Origin: Bacteroidota bacterium
GTDB lineage: Bacteria; Bacteroidota; Bacteroidia; Sphingobacteriales; Sphingobacteriaceae
Assembly: GCA_026224775.1 (NCBI GenBank)
Contig: JAMFRP010000002.1
Span: 1 to 64,000, forward strand
Direction: 5' to 3'
DNA: 64,000 bases
Shown here: positions 27,305-37,721 of the stretch, in pieces
How the letters are laid out: each line of letters begins with the position of its first letter
Position numbering within the stretch: position 1 is the stretch's first letter
Program-made: the position numbers and the translations under genes
Notes under the pieces: model-generated
Database searches by the model: none
What the model saw: only the letters and a program-made list of their open reading frames with translations
Told to the model about the DNA's origin: nothing

Positions 27305-28813
27305 ATGCAGCGACATCCATATTTAAAAAACCTTGATTCACTTATTGCTGCCGTAATTGGCTTTATCGCGATACATATATATACTGCATATAGCGGTGCG
27401 GGAATCTCGCCGGACTCCATCATGTACGCCAGTACGGCGAAGAATATTTATGAGCATGGCTCATTGCTAACATTTAATGGTTCGCCGCTGGTTTTTTTTC
27501 CGGTGTTTTATCCCTTCTTTTTAAGTGTTATTCTATTTATTTCGAGGGTTGATACAATTACGGCCGCACCTATAATTAATGGATTGCTATTTGCTGCTGT
27601 TGTATTTACCAGTGGGTATATTATCTCAAAATTCAAATCATTTTCACTTATTTATAAATGGCTTATCCTGGTTGGCATTATATTAAGCCCTGGGCTGTTG
27701 GAGATATATACCTATTTATGGTCTGAAACGCTGTTTATACTGGAGATTATGCTGTTTGTGCTGGCATATTATAATTATATGCAAAAGCATACGATTGCAA
27801 GTTTGATTATGGTAAGCGTATTGATTGCCATCAGTTGCATCACCCGTTATGCGGGGGTTACCTTAATTGGCGCCGGGGGATTAATGTTGTTATTGGATAA
27901 CCAACTGGCAATCGGTAAAAAAATAGTGCATGTTTTAACTTTTGGGTTTATATCTATATCGCTGCTAATTGGCAATCTTATTTTAAACCGGCTATCTACA
28001 GGTTTAAGTACAGGCACCCGCGAACCTGCTGTAACACCATTAAGCAAGAACCTGTATTATTCAGGCAACGTGATGTGTGACTGGATGGGATTGCCACATT
28101 CGGCTTACCCTTATTCTATATTGATTATTTGTACGCTCTTATTGTTTTTGGTCGCGTTGATAGTTTGGAGGGCTTTTACCGGGAAGATCAATTCCATCGA
28201 AAATATTGTGATCATGTTTGCCGCGTTTTATGGCATTTTCATACCAGTACTGGCGAGTGTTTCTCGTTTTGAAACACTTAACAGCAGGTTGTTATCTCCT
28301 ATGTTCATCTGCTTGTTGATAGGCCTTACCTGTTGGGTGCCGGATATGTTACGAGGGTTGAATATTAAGAAACAGATTATTTTCGCTATTCCTTTCGTCG
28401 CATTGATGCTGTTTTCTGAATATTCTATAGCGATGACGGACTATCAGCGATATGATGATGAAAATGATTATGGCGTGCCGGGTTATTCTGATGATGATTG
28501 GAATAAATCGCAATTTGTTCCATTTTTAAAATCGCATAAAGCTATTTATAAGGCCGGTATACCAATATATACGGATGCTGATGAGGCTGTTTACTTTTTT
28601 ACGGGAGCAACATCCAAACTACTGCCCCATCGCTATTTTAAAAATACGGTAGACCAGTTTTTTGGGGTAAAACATTATTACCTGATATGGTTCAACGACT
28701 TGAATAATCCGGAATTAATCGGCTTGCAGGATATTGTTAAACGCGAAAAGTTGCACTTGCTTTATCAGTTTCCGGAAGGTGGGGTTTATGAATATACAGG
28801 CGATAGCAAGTAA
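27305..28813 (+). CDS. Polytopic membrane protein, GT-C (GT39/PMT-like)
   Basis: 502 residues with about ten membrane segments. The first periplasmic loop carries GISPDSIMYASTAKNIYEHG, with the acidic residue typical of GT-C fold polyprenyl-phosphate-sugar transferases, and SCITRYAGVTLIGAGGL resembles the conserved R(Y/W) block. It begins three bases after gmhB, so an envelope polysaccharide role is likely. The family call is by pattern and moderately certain; donor and acceptor are unknown. Confidence 0.65.
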   Translation: MQRHPYLKNLDSLIAAVIGFIAIHIYTAYSGAGISPDSIMYASTAKNIYEHGSLLTFNGSPLVFFPVFYPFFLSVILFISRVDTITAAPIINGLLFAAVVFTSGYIISKFKSFSLIYKWLILVGIILSPGLLEIYTYLWSETLFILEIMLFVLAYYNYMQKHTIASLIMVSVLIAISCITRYAGVTLIGAGGLMLLLDNQLAIGKKIVHVLTFGFISISLLIGNLILNRLSTGLSTGTREPAVTPLSKNLYYSGNVMCDWMGLPHSAYPYSILIICTLLLFLVALIVWRAFTGKINSIENIVIMFAAFYGIFIPVLASVSRFETLNSRLLSPMFICLLIGLTCWVPDMLRGLNIKKQIIFAIPFVALMLFSEYSIAMTDYQRYDDENDYGVPGYSDDDWNKSQFVPFLKSHKAIYKAGIPIYTDADEAVYFFTGATSKLLPHRYFKNTVDQFFGVKHYYLIWFNDLNNPELIGLQDIVKREKLHLLYQFPEGGVYEYTGDSK

Positions 28814-28976
28814 TTTTTTTGTTCGTTGGGTATAATCAGCTACAATCCAGTAAACTAATTTAACCTTTCCTATTTTCTCAACAAATGGAGCAAAATCTGA
28901 AAATTTTGTTACTTTTGTATCCCGTACACAAACAATTTGTTCCGACTTAAAAACGGAGCAAAATTTCACTCAGATC

Positions 28977-30587
28977 ATGACTAAATATATATTTGTTACG
29001 GGCGGCGTTACCTCGTCGTTAGGGAAAGGCATTATTTCAGCTTCGCTGGCTAAGCTTCTCCAATCTCGCGGTTACCGTGTAACCATTCAAAAGTTCGACC
29101 CTTATATTAACATCGATCCAGGAACGCTTAATCCATACGAGCACGGCGAATGTTATGTTACCGAGGATGGTGCCGAAACCGATCTGGATCTTGGCCACTA
29201 CGAGCGTTTTTTAAACACGCCTACTTCAAAAGCCAACAACATTACCACTGGGCGTATCTATCAAAATGTGATCAACCGTGAGCGTGAAGGTGCATTTTTA
29301 GGCAAAACCGTACAGGTAGTTCCGCACATTACCGATGAGATCAAAAGAAACATCAGGATTTTAGGTGAAAGCGGCGAATATGATATCGTGATCACTGAAT
29401 TAGGTGGTACCGTAGGTGATATTGAGTCGTTACCATACATCGAGGCTGTTCGTCAGTTTAAGTGGGAAGTTGGATCGGGTAATTCAATAGTTATTCACTT
29501 AACTTTGATTCCTTTCCTTGCCGCAGCGGGTGAATTAAAAACCAAACCGACACAACACTCTGTTAAAATGCTGCTGGAGTATGGTATCCAGCCAGATATT
29601 TTGGTTTGCCGTACCGAGCATCACATTAATATGGATATTCGTAAAAAGATAGCGCAATTTTGTAATGTGAACATCAACGCGGTTATCGAATCAATAGATG
29701 CATCAACCATTTATGATGTGCCTTTGCTAATGCTGAAAGAGCAGTTGGATAAAACAGTGTTAACCAAATTAAAATTATCGCATAAACATGAACCTGATTT
29801 AGAAAGCTGGAAAGACTTTTTAGGCAGATTGAAAAATCCTACATCCGAAGTTAGAATCGGCTTAGTGGGTAAATATGTGGAGCTGCCGGATGCTTATAAA
29901 TCAATAACAGAAGCATTTATTCACGCAGGCTCAAAAAATGAATGCAAGGTAAAGGTTGACTTTATCCATTCAGAACAGTTAACACCAGAGAATGCGGTTG
30001 AGCGCCTTAAAGGCTTGCACGGCGTTTTGGTTGCACCAGGCTTTGGTGAGCGTGGTTTTGAAGGTAAAATTGAGGCGATACGTTACGTTCGTGAGAATAA
30101 TATCCCATTCTTCGGTATTTGCTTAGGCATGCAATGCGCTGTTGTTGAATACGGCCGGAATGTTTTGGGCTTAAAAGATGCCAACAGTACTGAAATGAAC
30201 CCGGATACCGCTAACCCGGTGATCAATATGATGGAAGATCAGAAAAAGATTGTTAATAAAGGAGGCACCATGCGTTTGGGTGCTTACCCATGCGATCTAA
30301 AAAAAGGCAGTAAGGCATTAGCTATATATGGCAAGGCACACATTACTGAACGCCACAGACATCGCTTTGAGTTTAATAACACCTACCTAAAAGACTATGA
30401 AAATGCAGGTTTAACACCATCAGGCATCAACCCGGAAAACAATCTGGTAGAGATAGTTGAGCTTAAAAACCACCCGTTTTTTGTGGGCGCGCAATTTCAC
30501 CCAGAATTAAAATCAACAGTTGCTAATCCGCATCCACTTTTTATTAACTTTGTCGCCGCTTCGATGGCTTACGCCCGGAAGAACTAA
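28977..30587 (+). CDS. pyrG: CTP synthase
   Basis: 536 residues, normal length. The amidoligase domain starts [19 protein letters not shown] and includes [20 protein letters not shown]. The glutaminase domain has the nucleophile in [14 protein letters not shown] and the His/Glu of AQFHPELKS. It aminates UTP to CTP with glutamine. A TAnnTTTG box at 28910-28917 gives it its own promoter, about 60 bases ahead of the ATG. yidC follows 16 bases later. Confidence 0.97.
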   Translation: MTKYIFVTGGVTSSLGKGIISASLAKLLQSRGYRVTIQKFDPYINIDPGTLNPYEHGECYVTEDGAETDLDLGHYERFLNTPTSKANNITTGRIYQNVINREREGAFLGKTVQVVPHITDEIKRNIRILGESGEYDIVITELGGTVGDIESLPYIEAVRQFKWEVGSGNSIVIHLTLIPFLAAAGELKTKPTQHSVKMLLEYGIQPDILVCRTEHHINMDIRKKIAQFCNVNINAVIESIDASTIYDVPLLMLKEQLDKTVLTKLKLSHKHEPDLESWKDFLGRLKNPTSEVRIGLVGKYVELPDAYKSITEAFIHAGSKNECKVKVDFIHSEQLTPENAVERLKGLHGVLVAPGFGERGFEGKIEAIRYVRENNIPFFGICLGMQCAVVEYGRNVLGLKDANSTEMNPDTANPVINMMEDQKKIVNKGGTMRLGAYPCDLKKGSKALAIYGKAHITERHRHRFEFNNTYLKDYENAGLTPSGINPENNLVEIVELKNHPFFVGAQFHPELKSTVANPHPLFINFVAASMAYARKN

Positions 30588-30603
30588 TTACGTTTAATAG
30601 ATA

Positions 30604-32442
30604 ATGGATAGAAATACATTTACAGGATTATTCCTGATCATGCTGATCGTTTTCGGATCGTTTTATTTAATGAAACCATCTGCAGAGCAAATTAAAAAAG
30701 AACAGCTAGCCCAGCATCAGGATTCAATAAAAAGGCATCAGATAAAAGAGGCCGAAGTAGTAGCAGTTAAAAAAGCAGCGGATACTTCCAAAACTGTTGC
30801 ACAACAAGCCGATACCTCACATTTAAAGGGTTTTGATGCCGCTACTGTTGGCGCTCAAAAACTTGTGACTATTGAAAATGAGGATCTACGTATCCAATTA
30901 ACTACGCAAGGTGGTAGGATATACTCCGTTCAATTAAAGAAGTTTAAAACCTTTAACGGGCAGCCATTGGTGTTATTTACCGGCGACCAAAATCGTTTCG
31001 GATTAAGCTTTATAGCTGACAATAAAAACATCAATACCAATAATCTGTTTTTTGCGCCAAGCGCGCCACAACTAAGCGTTGCGGCTAAGGATTCAGGTTC
31101 GGTTACCATGCGTTTAAGCTACAGCCCTACCCAATACCTGGATTATGTTTACACATTGAACGGTACAGGTTATAAAGTTGGTTTTACGGTTAAACAAACA
31201 GGATTAGCTAGTGTAATACCTAATAGCAATACCATTAATATCGACTGGTCGGCAAGTTTGCCTAATCAGGAAAAAGATATTGAACAGGAGCGCCGTTATT
31301 CAGAGGCTTACTATAAGACTGCAGATAATACTGTTGACTACCTGAGCTCGACTAAAGATGATAGCTTAACTATTGCTGATAAAAAAACACAATGGGTATC
31401 GTTTAAAGCACACTTTTTCTCGAGTGTACTTTTAGCTAAAGATTTATTCAGTAAAGCGAGTGTTTCTTCGACTACTGATACGAGTGAGCATAACATTGTT
31501 AAGGAAATGAAGACCAGGGTAACGCTTGCACAAAGCAGCGATGGCACTTTCCCGATGAACTTTTATTTCCAGCCGAACGAGTTTCACATGCTTCAGGCAG
31601 AAGGCTACGGTCTTGAAAAACAGATAGACTTAGGTTTTGGCCCGTTAAAATACATCAACAGGTTTGCCACATTACCGGTATTTGATTTCTTAAAACAATT
31701 CAACTGGAATTACGGCCTTATCATCCTGGCTTTAACTGTGATACTGAAATTGGTTTTATCGCCATTAACTTATAAGTCATACTTATCTATGGCTAAAATG
31801 AGGGTGTTAAAACCTGAGATGGATGAGATAAAAGCTAAAGTTGGAGAAGACAACCCTACCCTTTTACAGCAGGAATATTTAAAGCTCTATAAAAAGGCTG
31901 GTGTAAACCCACTAGGTGGTTGTTTACCATTGCTGATACAAATGCCGATAGTATTTGCATTCTTCCGCTTCTTCCCGAGTTTATTTGAGCTGCGCGGACA
32001 GAGCTTTTTATGGATGCATGATCTTTCGACTTATGATTCGGTAGTCACGTTCGCACATATACCTGTACTTGGCGACCACATCAGTTTAATGTGTTTGTTG
32101 ATGACGATATCAACTTTAATATATACTTACTTCAATAACCAGATATCAGGTGCTACAGGGCAAATGAAATACATAGGATACATTACTCCTATCATCTTCC
32201 TTGCTACACTGAACAGCTACCCATCAGGTTTGAACTATTATTACTTTTTGGCAAACATGTTAACTTTCTTACAACAATACCTGATCAGGTTTATGGTTGA
32301 TGATAAAAAGATACATGCCCAGATCCAGGAAAACAAAAAGAAACCTGAAGATACCAAAAAGAAAAAATCAGGTTTCCAGGCTCGTATGGATGAGATGATG
32401 AAACAAAAGCAATTAGCTACTGCTCCTAATAAAAAGAAATAG
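30604..32442 (+). CDS. yidC: Membrane protein insertase YidC
   Basis: 612 residues, the long Gram-negative form. TM1 (about 6-22) leads to a large periplasmic beta domain (about 60-350), then the five-TM core from about 368 (PLTYKSYLSMAKMRVLKPEM, GVNPLGGCLPLLIQMPIVFA). The C-terminal tail is Lys-rich (KKKPEDTKKKKSGFQ). It inserts inner-membrane proteins with or without SecYEG. Co-transcribed with pyrG and ended by a clear terminator. Confidence 0.97.
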   Translation: MDRNTFTGLFLIMLIVFGSFYLMKPSAEQIKKEQLAQHQDSIKRHQIKEAEVVAVKKAADTSKTVAQQADTSHLKGFDAATVGAQKLVTIENEDLRIQLTTQGGRIYSVQLKKFKTFNGQPLVLFTGDQNRFGLSFIADNKNINTNNLFFAPSAPQLSVAAKDSGSVTMRLSYSPTQYLDYVYTLNGTGYKVGFTVKQTGLASVIPNSNTINIDWSASLPNQEKDIEQERRYSEAYYKTADNTVDYLSSTKDDSLTIADKKTQWVSFKAHFFSSVLLAKDLFSKASVSSTTDTSEHNIVKEMKTRVTLAQSSDGTFPMNFYFQPNEFHMLQAEGYGLEKQIDLGFGPLKYINRFATLPVFDFLKQFNWNYGLIILALTVILKLVLSPLTYKSYLSMAKMRVLKPEMDEIKAKVGEDNPTLLQQEYLKLYKKAGVNPLGGCLPLLIQMPIVFAFFRFFPSLFELRGQSFLWMHDLSTYDSVVTFAHIPVLGDHISLMCLLMTISTLIYTYFNNQISGATGQMKYIGYITPIIFLATLNSYPSGLNYYYFLANMLTFLQQYLIRFMVDDKKIHAQIQENKKKPEDTKKKKSGFQARMDEMMKQKQLATAPNKKK

Positions 32443-32463
32443 AGATTAGTTACCTTGATATTT

Positions 32464-32494
32464 AAAAAGCCACAACTTGCGTTGTGGCTTTTTT
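32464..32494 (+). terminator. Intrinsic terminator after yidC
   Basis: AAAAAGCCACAAC (32464-32476), loop TTGC, GTTGTGGCTTTTTT (32481-32494): a 13-base stem with a T-run. Confidence 0.95.
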
Positions 32495-32505
32495 GATTTC
32501 CCCCC

Positions 32506-32596
32506 TTGTCATTTCAACCGGAGGGAGAAATCTTCTACATCATACAAAGCGTAAATGCAGGTCGAAGAAGATTTCTCCCTCCGGTCGAAATGACAA
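32506..32596. repeat. Palindromic GTCATT element, copy 1
   Basis: Arms of 31 bases (32506-32536 and 32566-32596) pair with one mismatch around a 29-base loop. The ends read TTGTCATTTC and GAAATGACAA, and the inner part GGAGGGAGAAATCTTCT. Related ends occur at 44820, 56371 and 58331. Confidence 0.9.
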
Positions 32597-32660
32597 TGGA
32601 GAGAATAAATTTTTAATAATTTAACTAAATATATTAGCAATATTTTCTACATTTACATCC

Positions 32661-34031
32661 ATGTATGCGATTGTGGATATTGAGACGACCGGGGGACATG
32701 CCAGCGCGAATGGTATAACTGAAATTGCTATTTGTATCCACAATGGCAAAAAGGTAATTGAGCGATATGAAACGCTTGTAAATCCGCAACGCGATATCCC
32801 GATATACATCCGTGCTTTAACCGGCATTAGCAATGAAATGGTGAGCGAAGCACCTTTATTTAAAGATGTTGCGCATGATATTTACCACCTGCTTCATGGC
32901 AAAATATTTGTAGCCCACAACGTTAACTTCGATCACTCTTTTGTTCGCCACCATTTGGCTTCGGTTGGATATGATCTGCAATGCAGTAAATTATGTACCG
33001 TAAGGCTCGGACGTAAAATACTGCCGGGACTGCCATCCTATAGCTTAGGCAAATTGTGCCATCACTTAGGTATCGAAAATGGCAACCGCCACCGTGCAGG
33101 CGGAGATGCTGAGGCAACAGCAAAATTGTTTACTATGCTGTTGCAAAACGACAAGGAAAACCACATAACCAAGGCTTTAAAGCAAAACTCAAAGGAACAG
33201 GTATTGCCGCCCAACCTACCAAAAGCTGATATTGAGAAACTACCGATGCTGCCAGGTGTTTACTATTTTCATGATGATAAAGGTAAAGTGATATATGTTG
33301 GCAAGGCGAAGAATATCAAAAAACGGGTTTGCAGTCATTTTACGGGTAACAATACCGGTCAGCAGCGACAGGAATTTATGCGTAATATTCACCATGTGAG
33401 TTTCCAGGAATGCGGTACTGAACTGATCGCTTTTGTATTGGAAGCGGTGGAAATTAAACGACTATGGCCTAAATATAACCGTTCACTAAAACGCTTTGAG
33501 CAAGCCTATGCCTTATATGATTATATAGACCAGCGTGGCTATGTGCGGTTGGCGGTGGATAAACACCATAAATTTCAATTACCTGTATATACCTGTAATA
33601 CTTTTTTTGAAGGCTATAGTTTATTGAATAAGCTGATAGATACCTTTGAGCTTTGCCCTAAACTATGTTTTATCCAAAAGAATAATGCGGAATGTATTGG
33701 GGCACATAAAGAAAACTGCGCCTGTACAGGTAGCATGTCGCCTGATGAATATAACCAGCGGGTGAACGTGGCGATTGAATCCTTAAACGAAGCATTGCCA
33801 ACTTTCGCTATCCGAGATGAGGGCCGCAGCGCTGATGAGCATAGCTGTATATTGATAGAGAAAGGTCGCTTTTATGGGATGGGTTATGTGTCGCATCATT
33901 TTAAGGTTGATGATATGCAGCAGCTTAAACAGCACCTTACAGCCTATCCAGGTAATGATTACATCAGGAATATTGTGACAGGCTATGCAAATAAGTTTCC
34001 GGAGCGGAAAGTTGTATTTGCGCAGAGTTAA
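32661..34031 (+). CDS. DEDDh exonuclease fused to UvrC-like GIY-YIG nuclease
   Basis: 456 residues. Residues about 1-165 are a DnaQ-type 3'-5' exonuclease: VDIETTGG (DxE), HNVNFDHSFV and HRAGGDAEAT (His and Asp of ExoIII motif). Residues about 195-275 are a GIY-YIG endonuclease like the N-terminus of UvrC/Cho (LPGVYYFHDDKGKVIYVGKA, then Lys/Arg helix). The C-terminal ~180 residues are of unknown fold with a Cys cluster (CIGAHKENCACTG). A repair or recombination role is likely. Its last codons form one arm of a 57-base palindrome. Confidence 0.9.
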   Translation: MYAIVDIETTGGHASANGITEIAICIHNGKKVIERYETLVNPQRDIPIYIRALTGISNEMVSEAPLFKDVAHDIYHLLHGKIFVAHNVNFDHSFVRHHLASVGYDLQCSKLCTVRLGRKILPGLPSYSLGKLCHHLGIENGNRHRAGGDAEATAKLFTMLLQNDKENHITKALKQNSKEQVLPPNLPKADIEKLPMLPGVYYFHDDKGKVIYVGKAKNIKKRVCSHFTGNNTGQQRQEFMRNIHHVSFQECGTELIAFVLEAVEIKRLWPKYNRSLKRFEQAYALYDYIDQRGYVRLAVDKHHKFQLPVYTCNTFFEGYSLLNKLIDTFELCPKLCFIQKNNAECIGAHKENCACTGSMSPDEYNQRVNVAIESLNEALPTFAIRDEGRSADEHSCILIEKGRFYGMGYVSHHFKVDDMQQLKQHLTAYPGNDYIRNIVTGYANKFPERKVVFAQS

Positions 34032-34074
34032 ACTTACGAAGTTTTTAAAACTTCGTAAGTTTAACTCTGCGCAA
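34018..34074. terminator. Perfect 28-base-arm palindrome at gene ends
   Basis: Arms 34018-34045 and 34047-34074 are perfect reverse complements around one T (TTGCGCAGAGTTAAACTTAC... to ...GTAAGTTTAACTCTGCGCAA). The left arm holds the last four codons and stop of the exonuclease gene; the right arm ends nine bases from the pyrF stop. Centre TTTT/AAAA. It probably ends both convergent transcripts, though no T-run follows the stem. Confidence 0.75.
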
Positions 34075-34083
34075 TGATACTTT

Positions 34084-34917
34084 TTATATAATTCCAGCCT
34101 TTTCTAACTCCACCTGCATTTCCTGCTGTATTTTCAAGGCCTCTGCACGTGCTGCATCGGCAAAATCTTCGCCGTTGGTGGCGTAGATGATGGAGCGGGA
34201 TGCGTTAACTATTAAACCGCAATCTTTGGTCATTCCGTATTGGCAAACCTCTTGTAGATTACCGCCTTGGGCGCCCACTCCCGGTACTAATAAAAAGTTA
34301 TCGGGCGCGAATTTGCGGATATTGGTAAACTCGGTGCTTTTTGTTGCCCCTACCACATACATAATACGATCTGCACCCGCCCAGGTGTTGGCTTTTTGAA
34401 TTACAGATTCATATAATGTACCGTTTTCGGTAGTTAGATATTGGAAATCTTTGCTACCTACAGATGAAGTTAAGGCTAGGATAATTACCCATTTTCCTTC
34501 GAAGGCTAAAAATGGCGTTACGCTATCGTTGCCCATGTAAGGTGCAACGGTTATGGCGTCAAAGCTCATTCCACTGGCTTCTTTGTCGAAAAAGGCTTTG
34601 GCGTACATGCTGGATGTGTTACCTATATCTCCTCTTTTAGCGTCTATGATGTTTAAAGTTTCAGCGGGTAAATAGTTTTCAGTTGCTATTAGGCTTTGCA
34701 AACCTTTAACGCCACGGCTCTCATAAAAAGCAGCGTTTGGTTTGTAGGATATGCATAGATCCTTAGTAGCATCTATTATGCGCTTGTTAAATTCAAAAAC
34801 AGGATCGTGATAGGATTTTAGAAAAGATGGTATCTTTTCAATATCCGTATCGAGGCCTACGCATAAAAATGATTTTTTTTGTTTTATTTGCTCTATTAGC
34901 TGCTGACGAGAGATCAT
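34084..34917 (-). CDS. pyrF: Orotidine 5'-phosphate decarboxylase (type 2)
   Basis: 277 residues, the longer PyrF type 2. Key blocks are [14 protein letters not shown], the catalytic [17 protein letters not shown] (Asp-Lys-Asp) and [12 protein letters not shown] near the phosphate site. It makes UMP from OMP, the last step of pyrimidine synthesis; pyrG is in the same window but not the same operon. Confidence 0.96.
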   Translation of the reverse strand: MISRQQLIEQIKQKKSFLCVGLDTDIEKIPSFLKSYHDPVFEFNKRIIDATKDLCISYKPNAAFYESRGVKGLQSLIATENYLPAETLNIIDAKRGDIGNTSSMYAKAFFDKEASGMSFDAITVAPYMGNDSVTPFLAFEGKWVIILALTSSVGSKDFQYLTTENGTLYESVIQKANTWAGADRIMYVVGATKSTEFTNIRKFAPDNFLLVPGVGAQGGNLQEVCQYGMTKDCGLIVNASRSIIYATNGEDFADAARAEALKIQQEMQVELEKAGII

Positions 34918-35249
34918 GAACGGGAGGATTATTTATTTAATCATCAAAAAAACTAAAAATTAGCTTAACAGTTATAGGTATATGTAATATTTATTTAAAA
35001 AATTTGTAATCTGAAATAAATTGTCTACAATTGCATCGTTTTCCTTTGAATTTTTCTTGCGCTAAAGAAACAATTTAAAAATCCACGTTATATATTTTAG
35101 TACATGGTTTTAGATGTTGCATAGCAAATTTGCAGGGTAAATTTCTCTCAGATAGATACTTCCGGGTTTAAACTTATAAAACACAGGAAATATTTATTGT
35201 TGCAAAACAAATAAACAATAACAATCTTTTTTGAACTATAATCCATCTC
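34918..35249. other. 332-base divergent spacer pyrF/rho
   Basis: AT-rich spacer holding the pyrF promoter (not resolved) and a good candidate rho promoter (35003-35033) that would give rho a leader of about 210 bases. No open frame or strong hairpin is evident in the leader. Confidence 0.7.
35003..35033 (+). promoter_or_regulatory. Candidate Bacteroidota promoter for rho
   Basis: TTTG at 35003-35006, a 19-base spacer, then TACAATTG at 35026-35033. This matches the -33 TTTG and seven of eight positions of the -7 TAnnTTTG consensus at the normal distance. It would produce a rho leader of about 210 bases. Confidence 0.5.
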
Positions 35250-36905
35250 ATGTCTGATACAATTGAATTGAACGACAAACTCGTTTCGGAGTTGCGCGAA
35301 ATTGCAAAAAGTTTAGGTATTGCTGAAGCTGATGACCTTAGAAAGGCACAGTTAGTTACAGCCATAGTTGAGCAGCAAAATCTGATAGAAGCCGCCCGGG
35401 CTCAGCAAAGTACTGTTGACAGTAACTACGCACCGAAACAGGATGAAACTACTGCATCAACCCCTGAAAAAAGTGATAAAGCCGATAAGGCTGATAAAAA
35501 CCGTAAAAGAGTACGCACTATAAAAAACTCCAACGAGCCACGTGTTGAGGTTCCGTTAGATGATACCAACCTGTTTGATTTACAGGATGATGAGCCACAA
35601 CAGGAAGAAGAGCCTGAATTGACTCCTGCACCCGTTGCTGAGGCTGAGCCTGAACAAGCTAATCAAAGCGATGAAACGCCAGCTAAAACAGAAGAAGCAG
35701 CGCCTGAAGCACGCCCTCAAAAATTTGAGCGCCGCATTAATCAAAATAATGTGCAGGCTAAAAATCAGGAACCCGCTATTAATCTTGATTTTGATAACGT
35801 TATTATAAACGAAGGTGTATTGGAGATTATGCCTGATGGCTACGGCTTCCTGCGTTCATCTGATTATAACTACCTTACCTCTCCGGATGATATTTACGTA
35901 TCGCAATCACAAATAAAATTATTCGGCCTTAAAACCGGTGATACTGTTCGCGGAAGCATCAGACCACCGAAAGAGGGTGAAAAATATTTCCCTTTGGTAC
36001 GTGTGGAAGCCATTAATGGCCGTATACCTGCCGAAGTGCGTGACCGTGTACCATTTGATCACTTAACACCACTTTTCCCATCGGAAAAACTGAGCTTGTT
36101 TACCGATCCGGGTAATTATTCAACCCGTATTATGGATTTGTTCTCGCCTATTGGTAAAGGACAGCGTGGTTTGATCGTGGCGCAACCTAAAACAGGTAAA
36201 ACCATGTTGCTTAAGGATGTGGCTAATGCTATCGCGAAGAACCACCCTGAAGTTTATTTGATCATCTTACTGATTGACGAACGCCCTGAGGAGGTAACAG
36301 ATATGGCACGTAGCGTACGCGCTGAGGTTGTTTCATCAACATTTGATGAGCCTGCTGAACGCCATGTTAAAATTGCCAACATCGTGTTGGAGAAGGCTAA
36401 ACGTATGGTTGAGTGTGGTCATGATGTAGTTATCCTTTTGGATTCTATCACCCGCCTTGCACGTGCTTATAACACCGTTGCTCCGGCATCTGGTAAAATA
36501 TTATCTGGTGGTGTTGATGCTAATGCATTGCACAAACCAAAACGTTTCTTCGGTGCTGCACGTAATATTGAGGATGGTGGTTCATTAACCATTATCGCTA
36601 CTGCTTTAACTGAAACCGGATCGAAAATGGACGAGGTTATTTTTGAAGAGTTTAAAGGTACGGGTAATATGGAGTTACAATTGGATCGTAAATTATCTAA
36701 CAAACGCATATTCCCTGCTATTGATATTACAGCATCAAGCACCCGCCGTGATGATCTGTTGCTTGACCGAGACACTTTACAGCGCATCTGGATATTACGT
36801 AACCACCTGGCTGACATGAACTCGCAGGAATCAATGGAGTTTTTACAGGCACAAATAAGGGGTACAAAAACTAACGAAGAGTTTTTGATATCTATGAATT
36901 CATAA
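35250..36905 (+). CDS. rho: Transcription termination factor Rho
   Basis: 551 residues, longer than the ~420 of E. coli. The Rho N-domain (about 5-45) is followed by a long acidic, Gln/Glu/Pro-rich insertion (about 50-175), then the RNA-binding cold-shock-like domain ([20 protein letters not shown]), Walker A ([18 protein letters not shown]), Walker B region ([20 protein letters not shown]) and the Q/R loops. It is an ATP-dependent RNA translocase ending transcripts. The insertion is usual for Bacteroidota Rho. A long leader allows autoregulation, which is inference. Confidence 0.97.
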   Translation: MSDTIELNDKLVSELREIAKSLGIAEADDLRKAQLVTAIVEQQNLIEAARAQQSTVDSNYAPKQDETTASTPEKSDKADKADKNRKRVRTIKNSNEPRVEVPLDDTNLFDLQDDEPQQEEEPELTPAPVAEAEPEQANQSDETPAKTEEAAPEARPQKFERRINQNNVQAKNQEPAINLDFDNVIINEGVLEIMPDGYGFLRSSDYNYLTSPDDIYVSQSQIKLFGLKTGDTVRGSIRPPKEGEKYFPLVRVEAINGRIPAEVRDRVPFDHLTPLFPSEKLSLFTDPGNYSTRIMDLFSPIGKGQRGLIVAQPKTGKTMLLKDVANAIAKNHPEVYLIILLIDERPEEVTDMARSVRAEVVSSTFDEPAERHVKIANIVLEKAKRMVECGHDVVILLDSITRLARAYNTVAPASGKILSGGVDANALHKPKRFFGAARNIEDGGSLTIIATALTETGSKMDEVIFEEFKGTGNMELQLDRKLSNKRIFPAIDITASSTRRDDLLLDRDTLQRIWILRNHLADMNSQESMEFLQAQIRGTKTNEEFLISMNS

Positions 36906-36912
36906 TATTTTT

Positions 36913-36965
36913 ATATTTATGAAGTTATATTTTAATAATAAGTTAACTTATAACTTCATAAATAT
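36913..36965. repeat. AT-rich 17-base-arm hairpin after rho
   Basis: Arms 36913-36929 (ATATTTATGAAGTTATA) and 36949-36965 are perfect complements with a 19-base loop. It fills the 90-base rho-pssA spacer, eight bases after the rho stop. There is no GC-rich stem and no T-run, so it is a weak terminator at best; it could protect the 3' end. Confidence 0.7.
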
Positions 36966-36995
36966 TTAAAATAATCCTGATACCTTCATCTTTAA

Positions 36996-37721
36996 ATGAA
37001 GAAGCGAGTGAAAAAGCATCTCCCAAACGCCATTACATGTTGTAACCTCTTCAGTGGTTGTGTTGGTATCGTTTTTACGTTTCAGGAAAATCTGATCTAT
37101 GCTGCTTATGCTATATTTTTGGCTGCTATTTTTGATTTTTTTGATGGATTTGCCTCGCGTGTACTTCAATCATACTCAGGCATAGGTAAAGACCTTGATT
37201 CTTTAGCTGATATGGTAAGCTTTGGTGTATTACCATCAGCTATTATGTATGAATTATTTTTACAGGCCCCTCCTGTTCATAACTTTAGTCCGTACTTAAA
37301 CTTTATAGCCTTTTTAATACCGGTGTTCTCGGCGTTAAGGCTGGCTAAATTTAATGTTGACGCTCGCCAGGCTGAAAGCTTTATTGGCTTACCAACCCCG
37401 GCTAACGCTATTTTGATCGCATCCTTCCCGCTTATTATGGAACAGCATAGTAATTTGTCGAGATATATTCTCAACTCGTACGGGCTTTCTATTTTTACGG
37501 TGGTTATGTGTGGGCTTTTAGTAGCGGAATTACCGCTAATGTCGCTCAAATTTAAGAATCGTGATTTCCAGGAGAATATTTATCGTTATTTACTGCTGTT
37601 ATTTTCGGCTATATTGATACTATTTTTTAAATTCGCAGCAGTTCCGGTGGTGATACTGTTTTACATCGGCCTATCAATAATTCAATTCAAAAAACTAACA
37701 CATGACCAAATTCCAGGCTGA
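36996..37721 (+). CDS. pssA: CDP-diacylglycerol-serine O-phosphatidyltransferase
   Basis: 241 residues with about eight membrane segments. The CDP-alcohol phosphotransferase motif is seen in DFFDGFASRVLQSYSGIGKD with the following DSLAD. It makes phosphatidylserine, precursor of phosphatidylethanolamine. Its last 20 bases overlap the start of purS in another frame. A hairpin separates it from rho. Confidence 0.9.
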   Translation: MKKRVKKHLPNAITCCNLFSGCVGIVFTFQENLIYAAYAIFLAAIFDFFDGFASRVLQSYSGIGKDLDSLADMVSFGVLPSAIMYELFLQAPPVHNFSPYLNFIAFLIPVFSALRLAKFNVDARQAESFIGLPTPANAILIASFPLIMEQHSNLSRYILNSYGLSIFTVVMCGLLVAELPLMSLKFKNRDFQENIYRYLLLLFSAILILFFKFAAVPVVILFYIGLSIIQFKKLTHDQIPG

